Origin: Candidatus Auribacterota bacterium
Lineage (GTDB): Bacteria; Auribacterota; JAFGBW01; JAFGJP01
Direction: 5' to 3'
NCBI GenBank assembly: GCA_016929035.1
Contig: JAFGJP010000022.1
Coordinates: 1 to 29,122 of the forward strand
DNA length: 29,122 nt
Part shown: piece by piece, positions 7,824-13,831 of the stretch
How positions within the stretch are numbered: the first letter of the stretch is position 1
Layout of the letters: each line of letters opens with the position of its first letter
Position numbers and translations under genes: made by a program
The notes under the pieces: generated by a model
Told to the model about the DNA's origin: nothing
Database searches by the model: none
The model's input: the letters and a program-made list of their open reading frames with translations, nothing else

Positions 7824-8831
7824 ATGATCATTCTAGGCATCGAGACGTCATGCGATGAGACGTCCGCCTCTCTGGTCGGAGACGGGCACAGGATTCTTTC
7901 TCTTGTGACGTCAACGCAGATTGATTTTCACAGGATCTACGGCGGCGTTGTCCCGGAAATCGCGAGCCGCCTTCATGCAGAGACGATAAGAGAGGTCACT
8001 CGAAAAGCCCTTGAAGATGCCTCTGCTGATCTGGAAGAGATTGATGCTGTTGCGGCCACAAGCGGGCCCGGTCTTCTGGGTTCTCTTCTCGTGGGCGTGT
8101 CTTTTGCCAATGCTCTGGCTCTTTCCCTGAGGAAGCCCTGCATGGCCATCAACCATCTCGAGGCTCATATCTATTCGGCTTTTATGGAGTTTTCTGAGAT
8201 TGAGCCTCCGGTTGTCGCTCTTCTTGTATCAGGAGGACATACGGCTATCGTGTTCATGGAAGATTTTGGCCGGTACCGGATGATGGGGAGCACTCTTGAC
8301 GATGCAGCAGGAGAGGCTTTTGATAAGATCGCTTTCTTTCTCGGCCTGGGCTATCCTGGAGGGCCTGCCATAGAGAAAGCGGCTTTGAAAGGAAACCGCA
8401 CAGCTTTTGAATTTCCAAGAGCCATGCTCAGGCATAAAAGATTATATGATTTCAGCTTCAGCGGGTTAAAAACATCTGTCATTAATAAGGTCAGGTCTCT
8501 TGCTGAATCTCCGGAGCTTCTGCCTGAAAAAGTCAAGCTCGACGTCGCAGCCAGTTTTCAGGAAGCTGTCTGCGACGCGCTTGTTGCCAAAACGATTGCT
8601 TCTGCGGAAGAAAGCGGTGTTAAAAGAGTCGTCCTCACAGGCGGTGTTGCAGCCAATTTACGCCTGAGGGAAAAGTTAGGAGAAGCGTGTGAAAAAAAAG
8701 AGATCCGTCTTTTTACTCCTTCCATGAAGCTGTGCGGTGATAATGCAGCCATGATCGCCGGCCTGGCCTTTTATAAGCGACACCAGGCCCTGGAATTCAT
8801 CGATGATGTAAGTTCTGTCAAGCCGATCTAA
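7824..8831 (+). CDS. tsaD: tRNA N6-adenosine threonylcarbamoyltransferase
   Basis: TsaD is the catalytic subunit of the complex that moves the threonylcarbamoyl group onto A37 of tRNAs reading ANN codons. The 335-residue protein opens with ILGIETSCDETSAS, the family's ASKHA phosphate motif. It carries the metal ligands in HLEAHIYSAF (His at about 111 and 115), plus LVSGGHT, TLDDAAGEAFDK, SFSGLKT, VVLTGGVAAN and CGDNAAMIA. Every signature is intact and the length is standard. ATG 7824 follows AAAGGA at a good distance. It stands apart from its neighbours, after a 276-base and before a 395-base repeat-filled spacer. Confidence 0.96.
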   Translation: MIILGIETSCDETSASLVGDGHRILSLVTSTQIDFHRIYGGVVPEIASRLHAETIREVTRKALEDASADLEEIDAVAATSGPGLLGSLLVGVSFANALALSLRKPCMAINHLEAHIYSAFMEFSEIEPPVVALLVSGGHTAIVFMEDFGRYRMMGSTLDDAAGEAFDKIAFFLGLGYPGGPAIEKAALKGNRTAFEFPRAMLRHKRLYDFSFSGLKTSVINKVRSLAESPELLPEKVKLDVAASFQEAVCDALVAKTIASAEESGVKRVVLTGGVAANLRLREKLGEACEKKEIRLFTPSMKLCGDNAAMIAGLAFYKRHQALEFIDDVSSVKPI

Positions 8832-8854
8832 AATATTCTAAGCACCAAAAAATG

Positions 8855-8903
8855 CGATACAAGATTCACGATACAGGATGCAGGATAAAAGAAGCAAGAA
8901 GCC
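8855..8903 (+). repeat. Seven-unit heptamer tandem array
   Basis: Seven consecutive 7-base units (CGATACA, AGATTCA and kin) lie in perfect register directly after tsaD. The unit order, ending in GGATAAA then AGAAGCA, parallels the array upstream of tsaD on the other strand and the shorter one after trpC. Confidence 0.65.
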
Positions 8904-8929
8904 CTTCGACTCACTGCATTCGCTCAGGA
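8903..8929 (+). repeat. REP-like element
   Basis: The stretch beginning CCTTCGACTCACTG and ending CGCTCAGGA resembles the REP-like motif found between genes in many bacteria. It abuts the heptamer array. Only an imperfect stem can form. Confidence 0.4.
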
Positions 8930-8966
8930 CAAGCAAAGAAGTAAGATGCAGAAAAAATGAATCTCT

Positions 8967-9050
8967 CCGGGCTAAAGCCTGGAGTCTTTATAAAAGACCC
9001 CGCTTCGTAACATATCGCAAAAATCCACCGTGGAATTCGCGCATCGATTA
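8967..9050 (+). repeat. Hairpin-bearing dispersed element, short copy (A)
   Basis: A 21-base hairpin (8981-9001) leads into a 42-base core (8998-9039) that matches 38 of 42 positions of 12303-12344. It then goes directly into GCATCGATTA, which in the long copy lies 125 bases further on. The join occurs at AATTCG, present at both edges of the missing block. The copy lies in the 395-base gap between tsaD and the convergent redoxin gene. Confidence 0.6.
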
Positions 9051-9121
9051 AAGATACAGGAATAACCATAAAAATAAAGAAAATAGAAGAGAGAATAGAA
9101 AAAGACAATATACGATCAAGT

Positions 9122-9215
9122 GTATCAGATCATAAGGATATCAGGTTTTATTTTTTTCTGATGCCCTGGTGCCCTGATATCCTGCCTCCTGGTTTCCTGA
9201 TAATCTGATTTCCTG
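9122..9215. repeat. Octamer (AGGATATC) degenerate arrays in inverted orientation
   Basis: A short forward block (9122-9145) and a longer reverse block (9158-9215) are built of 8-base units close to AGGATATC. AGGATATCAGG (9135-9145) pairs perfectly with CCTGATATCCT (9173-9183). The block ends 12 bases before the stop of the redoxin gene. A relative lies at 25063-25110. Confidence 0.6.
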
Positions 9216-9226
9216 TTTTTATTTAT

Positions 9227-9706
9227 CTATAACAGCGCATTGATCTTTTCGCGGATATCTTTGAAAACATCCACTCGTTCTATAGACGTCTGGTCTTTGT
9301 TAATAAGAAAGTTTGCGGGCACGCCGACTATCCTGTAAGAACTGGCCGTCTTTGCTTCCCTGTCGATCAGCGTTGTATACATGATTCCTTTGTCGCGAAC
9401 AAGGCTTTTGACCATGTTTTCTCCCTCGGTGATGTTTACGTAGAGCACCTGGAAAGGCTTGTCCTTATATTCTTCATGCAGCTTGTTAAGATAAGGGATT
9501 TCTTGCATGCAAAACGGGCACCGGCTGAATCCAAAAACGAGAAGAACGACCTTTCCTTTCAGCTGGCTGAGAGTCACGTCTTCACCGTTTACGCTTTTCA
9601 GGGTAAAGTCCTTGACGCTGATCGGCTGACCGGCCAAGGAGCAGGAGGACAAAGAAAGCAAAAGAAAAAAGAAGATGATGATTTTAAAACAAGAAAAATT
9701 TTTCAC
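9227..9706 (-). CDS. TlpA/ResA-type thiol-disulfide lipoprotein
   Basis: A thioredoxin-fold protein of 159 residues with an N-terminal hydrophobic segment and the lipobox LSSC, so it is probably a lipoprotein outside the inner membrane. The redox site CPFC is in FSRCPFCMQEIP and the cis-proline loop is VGVPANFLI. ISVKDFTLKSVNGEDVTLSQL is the usual redoxin lead-in. The reading frame extends to TTG 9724, but GTG 9706 is preferred because GGAGG (9711-9715) precedes it and the signal peptide then starts normally. It lies 52 bases downstream of the DsbD-like gene, which would be its electron donor. Related proteins reduce cytochrome c apoproteins or other periplasmic disulfides; the exact substrate is unknown. 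Confidence 0.85.
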   Translation of the reverse strand: MKNFSCFKIIIFFFLLLSLSSCSLAGQPISVKDFTLKSVNGEDVTLSQLKGKVVLLVFGFSRCPFCMQEIPYLNKLHEEYKDKPFQVLYVNITEGENMVKSLVRDKGIMYTTLIDREAKTASSYRIVGVPANFLINKDQTSIERVDVFKDIREKINALL

Positions 9707-9758
9707 AAAGCCTCCAAATGTCAAAATATTTTTTAAAGAATTAAAAAACAGAATTTCA

Positions 9759-10569
9759 TTAGAAAAAAGATCGCGCCGCTAAATAAACAAAGTAAATTCC
9801 CATAAAAATAATCACAGACGCCAGCACTTTTTTGACGGCTATCATCCATTTCCCGCTTTTGAGAAGGCTTGTAAAAAGTGATGAAAATGTCCCGGCAAAG
9901 AGGAAGATCATACCGAGACCCATGGCATAGGTGAAGAGAAGAAGCGAGCCATACAGAATGGAAATTTTTTTAGAGGCGACATAAGTCAAAAGAGCGGCAA
10001 GAACCGGCAGTGTGCATGAGCCGACAACCAGTCCTGAAGCCATGCCGATGAGAAAAGCTCCTGCGTATGTTCCTTTGAGCTGAGACGGGATCTTGCCCGC
10101 AAAGCCTTTTTGAAGGAACCGGGGTATGGGGATCAGGAAAATATCCAGCATGGAAAAGCCGAAGAAAATAAAAATAGCGCCAACGAGGATATTGGTGACC
10201 GGATGTGCTGCGATTCGGCCAAAGAATGTGCCGGCTATCGTGCTGAAAGCACCAAGCGCCGTATAAGTCAGGGCAAGTCCCAGCACGTAGCTCAGAGAAA
10301 TAAGGAAGGCCTGGAGGCGTGAGGAGACGTTCTGGCTGCCGATAAAAGCCACAGTAATGGGGAATAACCGGGTAAACGCACGGAGTCAGGCTGACGGCAA
10401 TGCCTCCGAAAAAAGCGAGAACAAAAGCCAAAAAAGAGCCTCTCTCAAGAGCTTCCTGAAAGGTTTGAGGAATATCTACCGATTGAACAAGAAGGGCATA
10501 GGCTATATAAAAAACAGCAAGCCCCGCAAGAACATAAAGAGGAACTTTAAATTTTTTGAAAAAATTCAT
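9759..10569 (-). pseudogene. DsbD/CcdA-like transmembrane electron carrier, frameshifted
   Basis: This is a polytopic membrane protein of the DsbD beta-domain/CcdA group, which passes reducing power from cytoplasmic thioredoxin to periplasmic partners such as the lipoprotein that follows. The first frame, from ATG 10569, holds an N-terminal membrane segment and SLTPCVYPVIP. The second frame resumes at ITVAFIGS and runs through GLALTYTALG and GSCTLPVLAALLTYV to the stop at 9759. The break is one extra base in the four-G run at 10359-10362 (CCCC on the coding strand). Removing it gives about 269 residues with both key cysteines. It may be a sequencing error, a real mutation or a +1 shift site. 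Confidence 0.8.
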
Positions 10570-10651
10570 ATTACCTTACATTTTTACCTAAATAACATAA
10601 AAAATAAAAAAAATATTTCTAAAAATAAAAAAAGTTTTTTGGTTATTTTTA

Positions 10652-11254
10652 TCAAAGCAGGCGTATAAAGCAAGAATAAATGACGTAAAGCAGGACAAGA
10701 AGGCTGGTAAGCCCGATAGGAACTCTGTATTTCATAAAGAAGGTGTCGAAATTTTTAAAGAAATCCAGCTGTTCATAGATTTTTTCAGTTGAAATCCACT
10801 GGTTGAAAAAACTGGAGACCGCAGGGAATTTTTGAGGAGAAAAAAACATGAGAACGGCGAAGACCACGCTCAAGCTGAGAAAGATGAAAAAAAACCAGGC
10901 TGAACTCTCAACAATAATGACTGTTAGCCATTCAATTCCTTTTCCTGTCTTGATGAATCTGGAAGTATCAAAAAACGCTTTATTTTTAAAAAGAACATAA
11001 AGGCTGAGCGAAGCAACGATAATAATAAGACAAGAAAACATTCTTATGTGGGGAAGGATTTTCTTCTCTGCATCCCGTCGTTCTTCCAGACGTTTTTGAA
11101 GAGCATTCGAAGAGATCGTGATGTTCGAAGCTTTGGCGATCCGCTCAAAAAGATGAGGGCTGAGCAGCAGCAGGAAAACGAGAAACAGTGAAAAGGTCGA
11201 AAAGGAGAGGATCGTGATCTGAAAAAACTGGATGATAAGTCTGTCAAGGCTCAT
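10652..11254 (-). CDS. Four-transmembrane hypothetical protein
   Basis: I do not recognise this 200-residue protein. It has about four hydrophobic segments: roughly 9-32, 70-90, 108-133 and 178-197. A charged, helical stretch (ALQKRLEERRDAEKKI) lies between the first two and an aromatic-rich loop between the last two. ATG 11254 is preceded by AAGGA at about nine bases. It lies 82 bases upstream of the DsbD-like gene on the same strand and may be its operon partner, perhaps as a membrane helper. Nothing in the sequence proves that. Confidence 0.7.
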   Translation of the reverse strand: MSLDRLIIQFFQITILSFSTFSLFLVFLLLLSPHLFERIAKASNITISSNALQKRLEERRDAEKKILPHIRMFSCLIIIVASLSLYVLFKNKAFFDTSRFIKTGKGIEWLTVIIVESSAWFFFIFLSLSVVFAVLMFFSPQKFPAVSSFFNQWISTEKIYEQLDFFKNFDTFFMKYRVPIGLTSLLVLLYVIYSCFIRLL

Positions 11255-11289
11255 GATAATTATATCCTTGTAATTTATATAAGTTTACA

Positions 11290-11308
11290 GAAAAAGCGGG
11301 CCTTTTTC
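11290..11308. repeat. Hairpin before a strong ribosome site
   Basis: GAAAAAG and CTTTTTC form a 7-bp stem around CGGGC, immediately before AAGGAGG at 11310. It belongs to the 211-base spacer between the four-TM gene and the HAD gene, which also holds the tiny ORF at 11321-11392. Confidence 0.35.
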
Positions 11309-11320
11309 AAGGAGGAAAGT

Positions 11321-11392
11321 ATGGGTAAATCAAAAATCAAATATAAAAATAAAAAGTCAAAGATTAAAAATCAAAAATACATGTGCTGTTAA
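11321..11392 (+). CDS. Possible 23-residue lysine-rich small ORF
   Basis: ATG 11321 stands four bases after a textbook AAGGAGG, which is unusual for a chance ORF here. The predicted peptide has 9 lysines in 23 residues and ends in Cys-Cys. Against it, the coding part is an A-rich stretch (AAAATCAAA-like) resembling the tail of the dispersed repeat near 26960-26990. A repeat may therefore have landed behind an older gene start. No known family. Confidence 0.25.
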   Translation: MGKSKIKYKNKKSKIKNQKYMCC

Positions 11393-11465
11393 GAAGAAGT
11401 GTTTACAAATAGGTCATTATTATGCGGGTGACATGATGTGTTCTGAAGCAGAGCGTGCCGACACG

Positions 11466-12101
11466 TCAGATAGGGATAACATGAAAGATATCCTTGAGGT
11501 CTTTCAGTACGTAGTCAGGATTTTCCTTCGAAAGAGTTTCTTTTGACTGGTAGCCTGTTAGAACAGCGGCCGTCTTGAGCCCCGCCTTTTTCCCGGCGCG
11601 GATATCATGGGTCATATCCCCGACATAAACCGTTTTATCCGGCTGGAACCCCATGTCCTGCATGAGGTTTTCTATGGCTTCTTCCTTGTTGGGGATATCT
11701 TCATAGATTCTGTCAAAATAGTCGCGATCCGGAAAGAACCGCTTTGTCTCCAGGCTGACAAAGGAGTGAGAGCTGAGGACGACCAGAACTTTTTCCTGCA
11801 TTTTGAGATTTTTAAGAACCTCTTCAACGCCGTCTATGGGAGCAGGCATGGAATTGTTTTCAGTATAGAATTTTTTAAAGATTTCCCCAAGTTCTCTTTC
11901 GTCTGTCCTTCCCAGATACTCCCGGCAAAAATCCATGTAGGGAAGCCGGAACCTTAATCGGAATTCTCCTATGGAAAGAGGCGGCTTTTTGTAATGCGCA
12001 AAGATCTTCAGGTATGTCTGAAAAACGAAGTGAAAGTCATCGCTGATGACTCCTGACCAGTCAAAGATAAAGTTCTGTATTTTGTGGTTGTTGCTTGCCA
12101 T
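11466..12101 (-). CDS. HAD-superfamily hydrolase
   Basis: A 211-residue haloacid-dehalogenase-type phosphatase with a helical cap. Motif I reads FIFDWSGVISDD, with the nucleophile Asp14 but Ser16 where most phosphatases have a second Asp; phosphonoacetaldehyde hydrolases likewise lack that Asp (DWAGT). Motif II is VVLSSHS and motif III/IV is VYVGDMTHDIRAGKKAGLKT, typical of the phosphoglycolate phosphatase group. The frame is open to 12215, but ATG 12101 is preferred because AGGA stands about 8 bases ahead of it and the HAD fold begins ten residues in. The gene stands alone, so the substrate is unknown. Confidence 0.85.
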   Translation of the reverse strand: MASNNHKIQNFIFDWSGVISDDFHFVFQTYLKIFAHYKKPPLSIGEFRLRFRLPYMDFCREYLGRTDERELGEIFKKFYTENNSMPAPIDGVEEVLKNLKMQEKVLVVLSSHSFVSLETKRFFPDRDYFDRIYEDIPNKEEAIENLMQDMGFQPDKTVYVGDMTHDIRAGKKAGLKTAAVLTGYQSKETLSKENPDYVLKDLKDIFHVIPI

Positions 12102-12199
12102 ATTGCTTTTCCTGATGAAGATTATACCAGATAATGGAAAATGGTGATAATATCCTGTACGCATTTTCAAGTCAAAGAAAAGTTTTGTGTTGTTTTTAA

Positions 12200-12526
12200 A
12201 ATAAACACATGACAAAGCAGGCAGAGCAGGAATGAACCTCCCTGGGCTTCCCTCTGAGGTGGATACGCTTAATGCGGAAAAGCCCGGGGTTTCTTTTAAA
12301 AACCCCGCTTCGTAAAATACCGCAAAAATTCACCGTGAAATTCGAAGAATTCCCGGAGGTAAGTCCTCGGAATTTCTGATGAAATTCCAGAGGGTCTACG
12401 ATATTTTTGCGACACTCAGCGGGATAATCGTCTGCGCTTTCATCTCCGGCTTTATAGGCGGGGAATTCGTGCATCGATTAAAAAACCTATTGCAAAATTT
12501 TTCCTAACAGTTAATAATAAACACAT
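12200..12526. mobile_element. Palindrome-rich insertion-like segment bounded by 11-bp direct repeats (copy B)
   Basis: AATAAACACAT occurs at 12200-12210 and again at 12516-12526, enclosing 305 bases that hold no gene. Inside are a hairpin at 12286-12306, the 42-base core shared with copy A (12303-12344), a hairpin with imperfect arms AATTCCCGGAGG and CCTCGGAATT, the perfect hairpin GAATTTC-TGAT-GAAATTC, and a right end GAATTCGTGCATCGATTA also seen in copy A. No transposase is present. The right direct repeat touches the start codon of the next gene. A non-autonomous element with target duplication is inferred. Confidence 0.5.
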
Positions 12527-13054
12527 ATGAAGCAAAACAGAAGAAAACTTTTGATCAATTCCAGAACAAAGTCCATCTTTGCTCTTTTTGTTGTTTTTTC
12601 CTTCATCGTGGCTTTTGTTTTTCTCGGCTGGGAAATCATCATACAGTTTGTTTACTTCAACCATTACGAGCTTTATGAATCGTTGTTCGGTTTTTCCAAC
12701 CTGGGGCTGCTTCTTAAGTCTATCCTTCTTGTTTTCTGGGTGGGTTTTACATTTTTTTCCGCTTATTTTTATATGGAAAGCAAATACAGCGGGATCTTTG
12801 CTCGGATGGACAGGCTTTTTACAGATATCAGCCAGGGGCAGGACAAAAGGCTTTTTTTCCGGGAAAGCGATTCTTTTGCCTATATCGCTGAAAGCTTCAA
12901 CCGCATGGTTGCTAATCTGAAAACAGGTGGCGATATTTCACAACAGGATAAAATTCAGGAAGTTGTAAAAAAATTGGAAAACTTACTCCAGCGTGATGAT
13001 GTTCCAAAGCAGGAAATCGAGACGATTCTCAAAACGATTAAAGAATTTTTGTAA
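12527..13054 (+). CDS. Two-transmembrane protein with HAMP-like segment
   Basis: A 175-residue inner-membrane protein. Hydrophobic segments lie at about 17-42 and 60-83. They are followed by a HAMP-like linker (about 84-132: MDRLFTDISQGQDK, SDSFAYIAESFNRMVANLK) and then a charged helical tail. The layout is that of the sensor half of a receptor, but there is no kinase, cyclase or methyl-accepting domain after it, so it may act through a partner. No convincing ribosome site precedes ATG 12527; the codon directly follows the 11-bp direct repeat of the neighbouring inserted segment. The stop lies 8 bases before the pyr promoter. Confidence 0.65.
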   Translation: MKQNRRKLLINSRTKSIFALFVVFSFIVAFVFLGWEIIIQFVYFNHYELYESLFGFSNLGLLLKSILLVFWVGFTFFSAYFYMESKYSGIFARMDRLFTDISQGQDKRLFFRESDSFAYIAESFNRMVANLKTGGDISQQDKIQEVVKKLENLLQRDDVPKQEIETILKTIKEFL

Positions 13055-13062
13055 ATTTTTTC

Positions 13063-13091
13063 TTTACAGACACTGTTCTTTCTAATACAAT
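13063..13091 (+). promoter_or_regulatory. pyr operon promoter
   Basis: TTTACA (13063-13068) and TACAAT (13086-13091) each match five of six consensus positions and are separated by exactly 17 bases. Transcription would start near 13098, just before the PyrR-binding hairpin. It is the best promoter match I found in the window. Confidence 0.75.
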
Positions 13092-13104
13092 GACGCAGAA
13101 TCAT

Positions 13105-13137
13105 CCTTTTAAACTAGTCCTGCGAGACTGGAAAAGG
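13105..13137 (+). promoter_or_regulatory. PyrR-binding (anti-antiterminator) hairpin
   Basis: The leader RNA folds into CCTTTT/AAAAGG (13105-13110 with 13132-13137), an AAA internal bulge, then CTAGTC/GACTGG (13114-13119 with 13126-13131), closed by the hexaloop CTGCGA. Known PyrR binding loops have a two-part stem with an internal bulge and a CNGNGA hexaloop, and this one matches. With uridine nucleotides bound, PyrR would hold this hairpin and let the terminator downstream form. TGGA and GGT within 13129-13138 could otherwise pair with ACC and TCCA of the terminator as an antiterminator. Confidence 0.85.
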
Positions 13138-13145
13138 TGAAGGCA

Positions 13146-13226
13146 ATGAAAAAAAATAATAAAAAATTGACCCGTCCATTAGATTCAGTGGATGGGTTTT
13201 TTTTGCCCGCCTCCGCGCAACCTTAA
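13146..13226 (+). CDS. Possible 26-residue leader peptide in the pyr leader
   Basis: An ATG at 13146 follows AGGTGAAGG at a short, usable distance and opens a 26-codon frame whose first seven residues are nearly all Lys and Asn. It reads straight through the terminator hairpin and T-run, ending at TAA 13224-13226. If translated, ribosomes would disturb the terminator. It may equally be an accident of an A-rich leader. Confidence 0.3.
   Translation: MKKNNKKLTRPLDSVDGFFLPASAQP
13170..13204 (+). terminator. Intrinsic terminator of the pyr attenuator
   Basis: ACCCGTCCA (13170-13178) pairs with TGGATGGGT (13189-13197) in nine pairs with one G-T wobble around a ten-base loop, followed by eight T residues (13197-13204). 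It lies 33 bases after the PyrR-binding hairpin and 69 bases before pyrR, as expected for transcription attenuation. Confidence 0.88.
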
Positions 13227-13251
13227 AGCATAGCGAAGGCTTATGCGCTTT
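13225..13251. repeat. Imperfect hairpin between attenuator and pyrR
   Basis: AAAGC and ATA on the left pair with TAT and GCTTT on the right across a two-base bulge; partly complementary CCTCCGC and GCGAGG lie outside. It could be a small palindromic repeat or a second leader structure. Confidence 0.3.
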
Positions 13252-13276
13252 GGCGAGGTTTTAAAATGAGGGTATG

Positions 13277-13831
13277 ATGAACGAGCGAAGTATCATGACA
13301 GAAGACGAGATCAAACGGGCGATGATGAGGATTGCCCACGAGATTCTCGAAAAAAACGCAGAAAGAGAAAATCTTGCTCTTGTCGGCATCAGGACCAGGG
13401 GTGTTTTTCTTGCCCAGAGACTGCAGGAAAATATCAAAGGTATCGAGGGCATCACGGTCCCTATGGGGATTCTTGATATCACGCTCCACAGGGATGATCT
13501 TGATCAGCTTCCGACCATGCCGATTGTCGGAAAAACCGAGATCAATTTCGATATAGCCGACAAAATCGTTATCATCGTAGACGATGTCCTTTTTTCCGGA
13601 CGGACCGTTCGGGCAGCACTTGATGAAATCATTGATTTTGGACGTCCAAAAAAAATTCAGCTGGCTGTTCTCGTTGACCGCGGGCACAGGGAGCTCCCCA
13701 TCAAGGCGGACTATGTGGGAAAGAATATCCCGACTTCTCTCAGCGAACAGGTTAAAGTCTCTTTGAAAGAACATGATGAAGAGGAAGGAGTTAAAATCCT
13801 ATGCACAAATGGAACCGAAAGCACCTTCTGA
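13277..13831 (+). CDS. pyrR: Bifunctional pyr operon attenuator / uracil phosphoribosyltransferase
   Basis: PyrR binds pyr leader RNA when uridine nucleotides are plentiful and, in many bacteria, also makes UMP from uracil and PRPP. The 184-residue protein has the PRPP-binding motif IVIIVDDVLFSGRTVRAAL and the family's LVDRGHRELPIKADYVGKNIPTS. A clear PyrR site lies in its own leader. Tandem ATGs stand at 13274 and 13277; the second is chosen because GAGGG (13268-13272) is too close to the first, and MNERSIMTEDEIKRAM aligns with relatives. The gene's end overlaps pyrB by 31 bases, so the two are probably translationally coupled. Confidence 0.95.
   Translation: MNERSIMTEDEIKRAMMRIAHEILEKNAERENLALVGIRTRGVFLAQRLQENIKGIEGITVPMGILDITLHRDDLDQLPTMPIVGKTEINFDIADKIVIIVDDVLFSGRTVRAALDEIIDFGRPKKIQLAVLVDRGHRELPIKADYVGKNIPTSLSEQVKVSLKEHDEEEGVKILCTNGTESTF

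Noticed and set aside
8911..9108. A minus-strand frame through the short palindromic copy
   Set aside because: It consists of REP-like and element sequence; the shared peptide with copy B follows from the DNA repeat, and copy B does not keep the frame.
9476..9736. An 86-codon plus-strand frame opposite the redoxin gene
   Set aside because: It is antisense to a gene with clear CxxC, lipobox and cis-proline motifs.
10357..10668. A 103-codon plus-strand lysine/asparagine-rich frame
   Set aside because: It is antisense to the DsbD-like N-terminus and the A-rich gap after it; composition explains the open frame.
12211..12515. Possible integron attC site or tRNA-like fold in the palindromic copy
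   Set aside because: No integrase-type core sites, no paired R/L boxes and no tRNA T-loop or acceptor pattern were found.
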